From: Candidatus Zixiibacteriota bacterium
GTDB lineage: Bacteria; Zixibacteria; MSB-5A5; GN15; JACZUZ01
NCBI GenBank assembly: GCA_024280835.1
Contig: JAJRPJ010000012.1
Location: forward strand, 62,001-126,000
Reading direction: 5' to 3'
Length of the DNA stretch: 64,000 nucleotides
Positions 8,069 to 16,769 of the stretch are shown here, in pieces (positions within the stretch are counted from its first letter, which is position 1; each line of letters starts with the position of its first letter). Both the position numbers and the translations under genes were made by a program. The notes beneath the pieces are model-generated. The model did not search any database. It was not told where the DNA came from and worked only from the letters and a program-made list of their open reading frames with translations.

Positions 8069-9456
8069 TATGATTTGCTATCTAGTGACGTTTGTTGCTC
8101 AATAGCGGTAGCATTTGTATCCTGCGAATCTTCCTGTGAGACAGGGCCAAGAATTATTTCCTTGAGTTCCAGAAATACTTCTTCATAAGGTTGTTGCTCT
8201 TCTATCCCCTGCCTGAAAAACACGTTGAGCTTGTCTATTGTGTCAATAGCATGATCAATCTTCTCTGACGATCCTGCTGTGTAAGCGCCAACATTGATTA
8301 AATCCTCGGCCTCACTGTACACGGCGTAGATTTCTCTAACTGCTCCAGCAAGTTCCTGTAGCTGTGGATCGGCGACTCTTTTCATTAGGCGACTAATTGA
8401 CTGCAGAATATCTACAGCAGGATATTGGTTACGAGCAGCCAAACGGCGTGTTAGAGTCACATGACCGTCAAGAATCGAGCGCGCCAAATCTGACACAGGC
8501 TCATTCATATCATCACCTTCAACAAGAACCGTATAGAACCCTGTAATCGCTCCTTTCTCTGTCGTACCCGCTCTCTCAAGTAAACGTGGCAATAACGTAT
8601 AAACCGATGGAGTGTATCCCTTGGTTGCAGGTGGCTCACCAATTGCAAGGCCAATTTCACGTTGAGCCATCGCTACACGTGTCAACGAGTCCATCATCAA
8701 GAGAACACTTCGACCTTGATCACGAAAATACTCAGCAATTGTCGTAGCGACCATTGCACCTTTTAATCGTAATAACGGCGCCTGATCAGAAGTAACAGCT
8801 ATTACAACAGAGCGCTTGAGTCCCTCTTCTCCCAAAGCGTCAACAATAAACTCTTGGACTTCACGGCCACGTTCACCTATCAACGCAATGACATTAATAT
8901 CTGCAGTTGAGTTACGCGCCATCATGCCTAGCATGACTGACTTACCTACACCTGAACCAGCAAAAACACCGACTCGCTGACCTTCGCCGCAAGCGCAAGT
9001 CATATCGATACACTTTATTCCGGTGTATAGTGTCTTATCAATTGGAGGCCTAGCTAGTGGTGATGGCGGGACAGCATTGACACCCCGCATTTGTAGAGAC
9101 ACCAATGGCCCTTTGCCATCAATCGGCTTGCCGAGTCCATCAACCACACGCCCAATTAGCTCATCACCTACATTAACACGCAATTGATCTCCAGTTGAGG
9201 TCACAATTGCGCCAGCGGTTACACCTCGCAAATCTCCAAGGGGCATGAGCAAAAGACGATGATCTCGAAAACCAACAACTTCCGCTTCAGTTTTTTCCCT
9301 TGATTCAGGATGTTCGATATGGCAAAGATCGCCAATCGACACCACTGGACCTTCGGATTCAACGGTCAAGCCAATAACTCTACACACACGGCCCGTTTGG
9401 AGAATCGTCTGTGTATTCTCGATATTCGCTACAACATTGTCAAAATCTATTGCCAT
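8068..9456 (-). CDS. fliI: Flagellum-specific ATPase FliI
   Basis: 462 residues with the F1-beta-like fold: Walker A AGSGVGKS (residues 166-173), IGERGREVQEF, and Walker B-type SVLLMMDSLTRVAMAQREIG. FliI forms the hexameric ATPase of the flagellar type III export apparatus on the cytoplasmic face. The conserved GEPPATKGYTPSVYTLLPRL segment is intact. About 25 residues at the C-terminus (after the ILGPVSQ segment) extend beyond the usual end. It lies between fliH and fliJ and overlaps fliJ by one base. Confidence 0.97.
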   Translation of the reverse strand: MAIDFDNVVANIENTQTILQTGRVCRVIGLTVESEGPVVSIGDLCHIEHPESREKTEAEVVGFRDHRLLLMPLGDLRGVTAGAIVTSTGDQLRVNVGDELIGRVVDGLGKPIDGKGPLVSLQMRGVNAVPPSPLARPPIDKTLYTGIKCIDMTCACGEGQRVGVFAGSGVGKSVMLGMMARNSTADINVIALIGERGREVQEFIVDALGEEGLKRSVVIAVTSDQAPLLRLKGAMVATTIAEYFRDQGRSVLLMMDSLTRVAMAQREIGLAIGEPPATKGYTPSVYTLLPRLLERAGTTEKGAITGFYTVLVEGDDMNEPVSDLARSILDGHVTLTRRLAARNQYPAVDILQSISRLMKRVADPQLQELAGAVREIYAVYSEAEDLINVGAYTAGSSEKIDHAIDTIDKLNVFFRQGIEEQQPYEEVFLELKEIILGPVSQEDSQDTNATAIEQQTSLDSKS

Positions 9457-9491
9457 AAGTCTACATCACTCTCTGCATTACCACAGGAGCA

Positions 9492-10205
9492 TCATGTCGT
9501 TTCGCTATTTAGTTTTTCTTCTATGATAGAAAGTTGGGACTCCAACCGCGCATCTATATCACCAGAAGGAGTGTGAATAAAGCAACCACCGAATTCGATT
9601 CTTGCATCAGGTTCTATCTTCAATTGTCTTATGTCCGTCGAAAGAGCTTCGAATTCAGCGAGTCGAATCTTTATTTGTTCATAGTGTTCAGGATTTACCT
9701 TCACACAGATATCACGCTTATCCACTAACTCTCCAATAGCGCCTTTGATAATTGAAGCTGTGATTTCGACATCCACTTTAGCGGCATTGCAAGTAACTTT
9801 ACTAGCAACTTTCAAAATAATCTCTAAGGCGCTAGCTTCAGCGTTGCGCAAAATACTTTCGCGTTGGTTCACTGTAGCATCAATCGCAGTCTTGAATGTA
9901 TCAAATACCTTTTTTGCTTCCACCTGTCCCATTTGAAGACCAGCTGCATTCCCTGAGTCGTAACCTGCCTTGCGAGACTCTTCCTCTCTAACACGACAGG
10001 CTTCTATAATCTCACAGATTCCCTCCAAAGGTATGTAACGAGTACCATCCAGAGCTGTTTGACAGCGAACATTCGGAAAATGCTCTTCCAAAAGTCGCGC
10101 TCCACGCTCATTATCCTCAATTCCAGACTTTCCAATTCCAATTTTGCGTACATCATCAATCAATGAAGTACGAATTACCTTTGCGGCTGCGTTAGACAAT
10201 GACAT
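9492..10205 (-). CDS. fliH: Flagellar export regulator FliH
   Basis: 237 residues from ATG 10203-10205, next to an equivalent ATG at 10206-10208; GGAAAGG just upstream fits either. A much longer frame into fliG exists but is unlikely. The start overlaps the end of fliG by about 14 bases. The C-terminal half carries the FliH/V-ATPase E-subunit-like pattern: ILRNAEASALEIILKVASKV, VKVNPEHYEQIK and IEFGGCFIHTPSGDIDARLE. FliH binds FliI and targets it to the export gate. A GxxxG-like stretch (AGYDSGNAAGLQMG, about residues 101-114) is typical of the family stalk. Confidence 0.9.
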   Translation of the reverse strand: MSLSNAAAKVIRTSLIDDVRKIGIGKSGIEDNERGARLLEEHFPNVRCQTALDGTRYIPLEGICEIIEACRVREEESRKAGYDSGNAAGLQMGQVEAKKVFDTFKTAIDATVNQRESILRNAEASALEIILKVASKVTCNAAKVDVEITASIIKGAIGELVDKRDICVKVNPEHYEQIKIRLAEFEALSTDIRQLKIEPDARIEFGGCFIHTPSGDIDARLESQLSIIEEKLNSETT

Positions 10206-11217
10206 CATCCTTTCCACCGCCACGTCCACTGATGACAATCTGGCCTTCTTCTTCAAGACGTCTAACTGACTCCACAACACGTTGCTGTGCGGCTTCAACG
10301 TCCGATAAGCGCATTGGACCCATGAACTCCATCTCCTCACGTATCATCACTGCAACACGTTCAGACACATTGTTAAATATCTTGGCTTTAACTTCATCGG
10401 TGGCTGCCTTAAGAGCAATAGACAGATCCTTGGTTTCAACCTCTTTGAGCACACGTTGAATCGAGCGATCATCAAGAAGAATGAGATCATCAAAGACAAA
10501 CATCATGTTTTTGATTTCCCCAGCCAAATCAGCGTCCTCAACTTCTATAGACTGAATGATATGCTTCTCTGCGCTAGTATCCATGAGGTTGAGTATTTCT
10601 GCAATAGACTTGGCTCCACCAGAGACATCAAGTGAACTTCCCAAACCTGATGCGAAGTGATTCTGAAGTGTCATTTCAATTTCTCTTAAGACATCTGGAG
10701 CGATTTTTTCCATGGTCGCGATACGATATGACACTTCACCTTGGATTTCCGGACTTAGTTCGGCCAAGACAGACGATGCCTGCTCGGCTCTCAATTGCGT
10801 TAATATCAAGGCAATTGTCTGCGGATGTTCTTGTTGGATGTAACTGGCTAATTGTTTTGGATCAATCGTTTGTAGAAGGTTGAAACCTGTTGTTCGCAGC
10901 GAACCTTCCACACGAGACATAATTTCTCTTGCGCGTGATCCACCGACAACTTTCTGCAAGACGTCCATCGCAAAATCAACACCACCCTGCGACACGTATT
11001 TTCTGGCCATGAAGATATTGTAACAATCCTCAATGACAGCAGTTTCCACGTCTGGTGGAACATCACGCAAATTGGCAATCTCTATCGTTAGAGATTCAAG
11101 CTCGCCCTCTTTCATGCCCTTGAGAACTTCAGCTGACACTTCTGGACCAAAAGCGACCAAAGCAATTGCGGCCTTTTGCGTGGAGGTCAGGTCTTCAAAT
11201 TTTATTGCTTCATCCAT
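10192..11217 (-). CDS. fliG: Flagellar motor switch protein FliG
   Basis: 341 residues, the family's usual length. Seen are the N-terminal FliF-binding domain (LTSTQKAAIALVAFGPEVSA), the middle domain with EHPQTIALILTQL (the EHPQ motif for FliM binding) and the C-terminal torque domain with MMFVFDDLILLDDRSIQRVL, which holds the charged ridge that meets the stator. FliG forms the upper C-ring and sets rotation direction. The C-terminus ends in a short Gly/Lys/Asp tail. It is 14 bases downstream of fliF. Confidence 0.97.
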   Translation of the reverse strand: MDEAIKFEDLTSTQKAAIALVAFGPEVSAEVLKGMKEGELESLTIEIANLRDVPPDVETAVIEDCYNIFMARKYVSQGGVDFAMDVLQKVVGGSRAREIMSRVEGSLRTTGFNLLQTIDPKQLASYIQQEHPQTIALILTQLRAEQASSVLAELSPEIQGEVSYRIATMEKIAPDVLREIEMTLQNHFASGLGSSLDVSGGAKSIAEILNLMDTSAEKHIIQSIEVEDADLAGEIKNMMFVFDDLILLDDRSIQRVLKEVETKDLSIALKAATDEVKAKIFNNVSERVAVMIREEMEFMGPMRLSDVEAAQQRVVESVRRLEEEGQIVISGRGGGKDDVIV

Positions 11218-11231
11218 GACGACGACCTGTA

Positions 11232-12791
11232 CTATTCAGAGTTTCCAACCATCATTGTCTTGATAACTTTGGCCAGCTCTTCTGGTTTTTCTTTGGCTGT
11301 TTCCTGCATTTGATCAATTAGCTTGGGAGTCCTTCTTTCCATTTCAAAGCTAACTGGCTCATCAACAATCGGCCCAACATGCTCAGGCTCTACTCGTTTA
11401 GGCGCAGGCGGCGGAACAATCTTCTTGAGCGCCACAAAGAGCTTCGAGGCCTTCTTACGGAAGTACATTATCGCAAATGCTATCAATAGCCAACCACCAA
11501 AACGCTTGACAAGATCAACGTACATATAGATATCCGTGCTCTTATCCAATTCATTCTGTATATCTTTGAATGCCGAATTATCGAATGGTATATTGTAAAC
11601 TTCAATCTGATCATTACGATCGGAGTCAAATCCAATTGATGACTTTACGATTCCAGAGAGGCGATCAATTTCTTCCTGCGCTCTTGGTGTGTAGCTTTCT
11701 ACAAAATTACCATCACCATCATCTACCAATTCCGTCTTGCCATCTAACATGACCGCCACTGAAATACGCTTGATTCCACCAACATGATTAACTATATGTT
11801 CGATAGTTTTGGGAATCTCATAGTTAGTAATTGTAGATTCCACTTTCGAATCGTCTGTGCTCTCAGAATCTTTCTCAGCAGCTTGGTCTTTTGAGGTATT
11901 CGTTTGCTCGCTTCGCTCTTCACTGCGTACAACAGCCCCGTTGGCATCATATAGTTCATTAGTTCTTTCCGACTGAGTGAAATCCAATTCTGCGGAGACA
12001 CGAACTACAGACTTGCCAGCGCCTATAACACCATCAAGCATACTCTGAGCTTTTTCTTCTAGATAGGACTCGACATCTTTACGCACCTGTAGCTGTGTTG
12101 AGGATAGCCCAGCCATCGTATTTTTGCCTTTAGCATCAGACAACAAGTTACCATTGTAATCAATAATCGAGATATTTTCGGTACGCAGCCCTTCAACTGA
12201 CGACGCAACTAGGTGGTTGATACCCGCCAATTGACTACGCGAGAGGCTTCCCGAGGAAAGTTTCAGTAAAATTGAAGCCGTAGTTTCTTTCTTGTCACGA
12301 CCAAAAAGACGCTCTTTAGGCATAACAATATGAACTCGCGCAGCTTTGACTTCACGAATTTCAAGAATGGTTTTCGTTAATTCTCCTTCGAGAGCGCGGC
12401 GGAAATTTACTTTCTGTAAGAAATCGGTCATGCCGAAGTTTGTCTTATCAAAAATCGCATACCCGACACTACCACCTGTAGGAACTCCCTGCGAAGCCAT
12501 TGCCATTCTCACCCTATGTACATCGCCGTCGGGAATCATGATCGACCGACCGCCTTCCGAAACTTGATACGGGATTTTGTTAGCTTCCAAATATGCAAGC
12601 GCTTCGCCAGCAGCCTCATCGTCGAGATTGCGGTACAGTGTCGAATAATTCACTGAGGACATAAAAATAACCAAGGCCACAATCCCTGCAATAGAGCCTG
12701 CGCCAACGCCCAAGAGCATCAACGCCTGACTTGCAGACATACGTTTTGTGAAATCGAGTAATGAGGTAGAAATTCTTTTAAGATCGTCCAT
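11232..12791 (-). CDS. fliF: Flagellar MS-ring protein FliF
   Basis: 519 residues with two transmembrane segments (about 20-45 and 428-446), the YscJ-like domain (VNYSTLYRNLDDEAAGEALA, IPYQVSEGGRSIMIP) and the long periplasmic ring-building motifs. Residues after the second membrane span form the cytoplasmic tail that binds FliG. FliF assembles the MS ring on which the switch and export apparatus are built. The periplasmic part includes an Asp/Glu/Ser-rich loop (about residues 290-315) that varies in the family. Confidence 0.96.
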   Translation of the reverse strand: MDDLKRISTSLLDFTKRMSASQALMLLGVGAGSIAGIVALVIFMSSVNYSTLYRNLDDEAAGEALAYLEANKIPYQVSEGGRSIMIPDGDVHRVRMAMASQGVPTGGSVGYAIFDKTNFGMTDFLQKVNFRRALEGELTKTILEIREVKAARVHIVMPKERLFGRDKKETTASILLKLSSGSLSRSQLAGINHLVASSVEGLRTENISIIDYNGNLLSDAKGKNTMAGLSSTQLQVRKDVESYLEEKAQSMLDGVIGAGKSVVRVSAELDFTQSERTNELYDANGAVVRSEERSEQTNTSKDQAAEKDSESTDDSKVESTITNYEIPKTIEHIVNHVGGIKRISVAVMLDGKTELVDDGDGNFVESYTPRAQEEIDRLSGIVKSSIGFDSDRNDQIEVYNIPFDNSAFKDIQNELDKSTDIYMYVDLVKRFGGWLLIAFAIMYFRKKASKLFVALKKIVPPPAPKRVEPEHVGPIVDEPVSFEMERRTPKLIDQMQETAKEKPEELAKVIKTMMVGNSE

Positions 12792-12932
12792 GCTACTTCC
12801 TGTATCAGACGTTATTTGCGTTTAAGCGCTTTGTTTCTCTTTGTTAAGACCACTATCTATTGTCTTCGTTCCATGATGACTTCAAGACAGTGTTATTTTC
12901 TTCACGCGTAACTACTAAATCTACAAACCAAA

Positions 12933-13265
12933 TTAGATAGGCATTCGTATCATATCCTTATATGCCTCGATTAGTTTGTTGCGAATTTCCAGCAACAAAT
13001 CGAAGGCAATACCTGACTCTTCACCAGCTATCATCACTTCATGAAGATCAATGTCATCGCCATTGAGAAAAGCGCTCCCTGCATATTCAGCGGCATTTCC
13101 GAGTTGGTCAACATTTTCAACAAAGCTATTCAACACCGAACCAAAACTCGGTTTAGCCACTTCACCAACTCCTAAAGGCTCCACTGGAATCGGAGTCTTC
13201 GGAATCGATTCAGGAGCTTCGAGCCCTGGCAACAGCCTCAAGCCTGAAATTGGAATACCACTCAT
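12933..13265 (-). CDS. fliE: Flagellar hook-basal body protein FliE
   Basis: 110 residues. The C-terminal half has the FliE pattern FGSVLNSFVENVDQLGNAAE, then DLHEVMIAGEESGIAFDLLL and EAYKDMIRMPI. FliE joins the MS ring to the proximal rod. The start codon overlaps the stop of the upstream unknown gene by four bases (ATGA), so the two are coupled. The Pro-rich N-terminal 35 residues are not conserved in the family. Confidence 0.93.
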   Translation of the reverse strand: MSGIPISGLRLLPGLEAPESIPKTPIPVEPLGVGEVAKPSFGSVLNSFVENVDQLGNAAEYAGSAFLNGDDIDLHEVMIAGEESGIAFDLLLEIRNKLIEAYKDMIRMPI

Positions 13266-13654
13266 ACTCTAAAGTCCACTCTGGCGCCCAAACGCGGCGT
13301 GTGCGATTGTTGGCCTTTGGCGCTATAACTAGCGTCAGTTGTTTTGTTTTCTGTGTACTTTGAGAAAAGAATGTCAATGGCGTCCAGTTCTTCAGGACTA
13401 AGCAATTGGGTGAAGTCGCCTTTTGCTTTTACCGCTAAAGATGAGCTAGTTTCTGCCTCACGCCGTGCAATAACTACTGACTTGTCATGTTCAACTCTTG
13501 CTGTACGATTGGCCTCGGAGTTCTTGACAGCGGCGCCATCTTGTTTCTGCGAATCGACACCGAATTGTTCTTGTGGACGCTGAGCGCTGTCCACGCCTTT
13601 GCGGGTTACATCGGCTTTGCCGTAGGCTGATATTCCAAGCGGATTGACGTTCAT
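13262..13654 (-). CDS. Unknown protein encoded between flgC and fliE
   Basis: 130 residues that I do not recognise. There is no signal peptide or membrane segment. Residues 1-75 are hydrophilic and rich in Gln, Lys and Ala, probably disordered; the C-terminal part has a short helix LLSPEELDAIDILFSKY and a terminal strand-like LGARVDFRV. The gene lies inside the flgB-flgC-fliE-fliF operon and its stop overlaps the fliE start by four bases, so it is expressed with the early basal-body genes. A disordered N-terminus would suit an exported or chaperone-like flagellar part, but that is inference. Confidence 0.7.
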   Translation of the reverse strand: MNVNPLGISAYGKADVTRKGVDSAQRPQEQFGVDSQKQDGAAVKNSEANRTARVEHDKSVVIARREAETSSSLAVKAKGDFTQLLSPEELDAIDILFSKYTENKTTDASYSAKGQQSHTPRLGARVDFRV

Positions 13655-13718
13655 GTTTTCTATCCTATCTTTAACTGCTAACTATTCTTACTCTTTTTTG
13701 TTCGAACAAAGATATCAT

Positions 13719-14213
13719 CTAGATGTCCATAGCCTCGTTGAGCATTCGTTTTGAAGTTGAGATAGTCGCGATATTGGACTCGTACGCTCGGTTAGCGGCA
13801 ATCATATCTACCATCTCATTTATCATCTCAATATCTGGCATCTGTACATAGCCGTCACTGTCAGCATCAGGATGGCTCGGATCAAAGACGAGCTTGAAAC
13901 TCGACTGTGAATCCTGAACTTGCTCTCCGCTGACTTTGTTTATCCCTTGAGAGCTATTAACTGAAGTCGACTGACCTTTGATATGTCGTGAGTTAGTTCG
14001 CGACAGCTTGTTATGAGCAGTGCGCATCTCTTTTCCAAATGAAGGTCGAGAATTAGCTTCGCTGACCACAACTCTCTGCCGACGATATGGACCGCCTTCT
14101 GGTGTGCGCGAAGTATCAATATTAGCAATGTTCTCTGAGACAACATCCATTTTTTGACGTTGGACAGTCATACCAGTTGCTGCAACGTCTATCGCTCTAA
14201 ATATTCCAGACAT
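13719..14213 (-). CDS. flgC: Flagellar proximal rod protein FlgC
   Basis: 164 residues: N-terminal IDVAATGMTVQRQKMDVVSE and NIANIDTSRTPEGGPYRRQ, then DPSHPDADSDGYVQMPDIEM and the C-terminal EMVDMIAANRAYESNIATIS. All are signature segments of FlgC, one of the four proximal rod proteins, exported across the inner membrane by the flagellar type III system. A variable loop of about 40 residues (roughly 60-100) is longer than in E. coli. It lies 45 bases after flgB. Confidence 0.95.
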   Translation of the reverse strand: MSGIFRAIDVAATGMTVQRQKMDVVSENIANIDTSRTPEGGPYRRQRVVVSEANSRPSFGKEMRTAHNKLSRTNSRHIKGQSTSVNSSQGINKVSGEQVQDSQSSFKLVFDPSHPDADSDGYVQMPDIEMINEMVDMIAANRAYESNIATISTSKRMLNEAMDI

Positions 14214-14258
14214 AATTCGTTCTTTCTCTTATCTCAATCAACCAAGTAAGCGCTATAA

Positions 14259-14678
14259 CTATTTCTGTCCTGTTATCGCTTGGCGTAAACCACTGAATTT
14301 ATTCTTCAACATTCTAGCGGCGACTGTATAGCTAATTTGATTCGTCGCCATTTCTGTCATTTCTTTATCGATATTGACACTATTGATTCCATTAGTCTTG
14401 ACGCTTTTGTCGACAATAATTTTTGGAGAACCACCTTTGCTCATGCCCAGCGGGATGTGCCGTGAATTGGTTGTGACGCCCACTAAACCACCTGAGGCAT
14501 CCTTTGAGCGTTGGAATTCTTTCTGAAAATCAATACTCTTGGCTTCGTACCCAGGAGTTAGGACATTGGCAACATTACCAGCGGTCAACTTGTGGCGCAG
14601 TGAAGTCAAATTCAGATAGTTTCTGAACTTCGGCACTCCGACCTTGTCGAGAATAAAACTTTGAATCATGTTGCTCAT
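14259..14678 (-). CDS. flgB: Flagellar proximal rod protein FlgB
   Basis: 139 residues with LRHKLTAGNVANVLTPGYEA at the N-terminal side and DKEMTEMATNQISYTVAARM towards the C-terminus, as expected for FlgB. It is the first gene of the long flgBC-fliEFGHIJ operon. A sigma54-type promoter lies about 90 bases upstream (14762-14782). Confidence 0.94.
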   Translation of the reverse strand: MSNMIQSFILDKVGVPKFRNYLNLTSLRHKLTAGNVANVLTPGYEAKSIDFQKEFQRSKDASGGLVGVTTNSRHIPLGMSKGGSPKIIVDKSVKTNGINSVNIDKEMTEMATNQISYTVAARMLKNKFSGLRQAITGQK

Positions 14679-14761
14679 AGTTTGTCTATCTAACTGTTTT
14701 GTTCTTGGTTCATTATCTATCGAACTATTAGAACTTGCGCATAGCGCTATCCCGCAATGCG

Positions 14762-14782
14762 GTATTGCAAGTAGGGCGCCGA
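14762..14782 (-). promoter_or_regulatory. Sigma54 (-24/-12) promoter of the flgB-fliJ operon
   Basis: The minus strand reads TCGGCGC, five bases, TTGCAATAC. GG at 14780-14779 and GC at 14768-14767 are ten bases apart, as sigma54 requires. It is nearly the same as the flgF element at 5311-5331 (17 of 21 positions). Transcription would start near 14755, giving a leader of about 77 bases before flgB. The neighbouring FleR/FlrC-like activator is the obvious candidate to drive it. Confidence 0.72.
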
Positions 14783-14962
14783 AACCATGCAGGCTTCTAA
14801 TGTGTTGTGATTGCAGGTGTTAGCAGATTGCGTACTGGAGGCTCAACTGCCGTCTCTGAAGATTATTCCGTACTTGCGGACAGATTTTCCGCTGACTAGA
14901 GAATGAGCTTCTCAATGGGGTTAATTAGAAAGGGGGGTATTCTTGTAAATTGTTCAAGAATT

Positions 14963-15748
14963 TTAATTAACAAACAAAGCTGAGCTTGGCTCTTTGCGTG
15001 ACAAAGAGTTGGTTAAGACAACTATATCAACGCGCCTATTTTTCGAACGATTCTCAATTGTATTATTCGGTCGAATTGGACGAAACTGCCCATAACCAAG
15101 AGCTGAAATTCGCTTTCCAGAGATTCCATGCGCATTAATAAAATAGCGAACAACTTCGGTAGCTCTAACTGACGACAATTCCCAATTGGACGGAAATCGT
15201 CCAGTCGATATAGGAGAATTATCTGTGTGGCCCTCAACTCGAATGTGATTGGGAATCGAGTCTAACTCAGATGCAACCAGATCAAGAACTTTCATCGCAC
15301 TGCCAGACAATCTTGAATCACCGGCTCTGAAAAGAGCAGACTCCATAATGTGAATGACCAGACCACGTTCTGTAATTTCCGCTTCAAATTTTTTCTTATC
15401 CAGTCCTTGTTCAAAAGCTTTCTGCTCCAAAGTCCGCAACATCACTCTCTCGTTACTAATTTTGAGTATGCCGCCACCTTCAAGCTCATCAAGTTCGGCT
15501 TCCATTAGTGGGTCTCGACCTTCACCAGTAAGAATCCCCGAGAGAGCTTTTTGTACACTACCAAAACGTGTAGCATCAAGATGAGACATCGAAAACATGA
15601 TTATGAAGAACGCCAAGAGAAGTGTAATCAGATCTGCGTAAGTTAGTAGCCACCTATCTCGGACTGGAGATGCTCCAGAGACATTTCGGCGACCTCGAAC
15701 GCTTGGGAATCTTCGTTCGCTAATACTTGATTGGTTGTCCATGGACAT
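14963..15748 (-). CDS. motB: Flagellar motor stator protein MotB
   Basis: 261 residues. One transmembrane segment near residues 31-53 contains WLLTYADLITLLLAFFIIMF with the ion-binding aspartate (Asp38 in this numbering) that drives rotation. The C-terminal OmpA-like domain has RVEGHTDNSPI and SSVRATEVVRYFI, used to clamp peptidoglycan. It is translated after motA (5 bases between). I cannot tell from sequence alone whether the stator uses protons or sodium. Confidence 0.95.
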   Translation of the reverse strand: MSMDNQSSISERRFPSVRGRRNVSGASPVRDRWLLTYADLITLLLAFFIIMFSMSHLDATRFGSVQKALSGILTGEGRDPLMEAELDELEGGGILKISNERVMLRTLEQKAFEQGLDKKKFEAEITERGLVIHIMESALFRAGDSRLSGSAMKVLDLVASELDSIPNHIRVEGHTDNSPISTGRFPSNWELSSVRATEVVRYFINAHGISGKRISALGYGQFRPIRPNNTIENRSKNRRVDIVVLTNSLSRKEPSSALFVN

Positions 15749-15753
15749 ATGCG

Positions 15754-16518
15754 TTACATCTCAGTATCACGAATTGCAGGAGAAAGAAAGGACTGCAAAC
15801 GACGACGGATAAGGCGTGGAGTCTCACCTGCATGGATCGCCATAACGCCTTCAGCGATCAATTCCATTGAAGTTACTTCATCCTCATGGCGAGCGCGAAG
15901 TTTATCAGCAATCGGAATATAGACGATATTAGCCATCCCAACTCCCCATAGAGTAGCGATGAAAGCCGAGGCAATCGCAACGGCCATTTTCTCTGGGTCG
16001 CTTACATTGCCGAGTGTATGAACCAAGGCTAGAACTGTTCCTAGAATTCCTAGTGTCGGCGAATAGGCTCCCATGCGATTGAAGAGGTCGATTCCACGCT
16101 GATGACGTAGTGTCAAGTATGAGATCTCCGTGTAAAGAACATCTCGCAAAGTATTGCCATCGACCCCATCGATTACTAACAGAGTCGCCTTGGCAAAAAA
16201 TCGATTTGAGAGGGTTTTGAGTTCTCGTTCTAAGGAGAGGACTCCCTCACGACGGGAGCGCTCAGCTATACTAACGATTTGATCAATTAGTTTTGGGTTA
16301 TTTTCTTCCGTACCGAAGAATGAAATTCGTAAGTATGCTGGAATACTGAGCGCTACATGGCCACTTGATCCAACAATAGACACACCGATAGTTCCACCAA
16401 CCACGAGTATCATTGGGGCCAAAAGAAAGACAGATTCCGCCTTTCCGCCTTCCATCCAAAACGATGAAACGACAGCGGCAACTGCTGTTAGTATTCCTAT
16501 TACTGAAGCAATATCCAT
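15754..16518 (-). CDS. motA: Flagellar motor stator protein MotA
   Basis: 254 residues from ATG 16516-16518, which has GAGAG at a good distance; an ATG four codons upstream (16530) is possible. The start MDIASVIGILTAVAAVVSSF is typical of MotA/PomA. Four hydrophobic segments and the conserved cytoplasmic loop plus MGAYSPTLGILGTVLALVHT and AIASAFIATLWGVGMANIVY are present. MotA forms the outer pentamer of the stator around the MotB dimer and its cytoplasmic charges act on FliG. It forms a two-gene unit with motB downstream of the sigma54 activator gene. Confidence 0.95.
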   Translation of the reverse strand: MDIASVIGILTAVAAVVSSFWMEGGKAESVFLLAPMILVVGGTIGVSIVGSSGHVALSIPAYLRISFFGTEENNPKLIDQIVSIAERSRREGVLSLERELKTLSNRFFAKATLLVIDGVDGNTLRDVLYTEISYLTLRHQRGIDLFNRMGAYSPTLGILGTVLALVHTLGNVSDPEKMAVAIASAFIATLWGVGMANIVYIPIADKLRARHEDEVTSMELIAEGVMAIHAGETPRLIRRRLQSFLSPAIRDTEM

Positions 16519-16769
16519 ATTTACTCTCATGATAGCCGCAAGACTGCGGCGCTGTTTGTTACCATGTAGCGAACCTAGCTTAGTCCGCGCTATGACATCC
16601 CAAAATGGAACGCCCGCTGTATCCTTGCATCGGCGCTCAATATTTGAACTTTAGCTATTTATGAGAGATATATTCCACGAGTAAGCCACTACGCGGTTTT
16701 CAGCGACGTCGAAAGTAGTAATTCTGGAGATACGAGATAAATTGAAATGGGTAGATCGCGCTTAAATTT

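Noticed and set aside
14938-14962. Inverted repeat ATTCTTG/CAAGAAT after motB
   Set aside because: On the minus strand it is followed by a C-run and not by a U-run, so terminator function is not supported.
16585-16605. GG-N10-GC pair upstream of motA
   Set aside because: The -12 half lacks TTGC and the sequence does not resemble the two good sigma54 elements.
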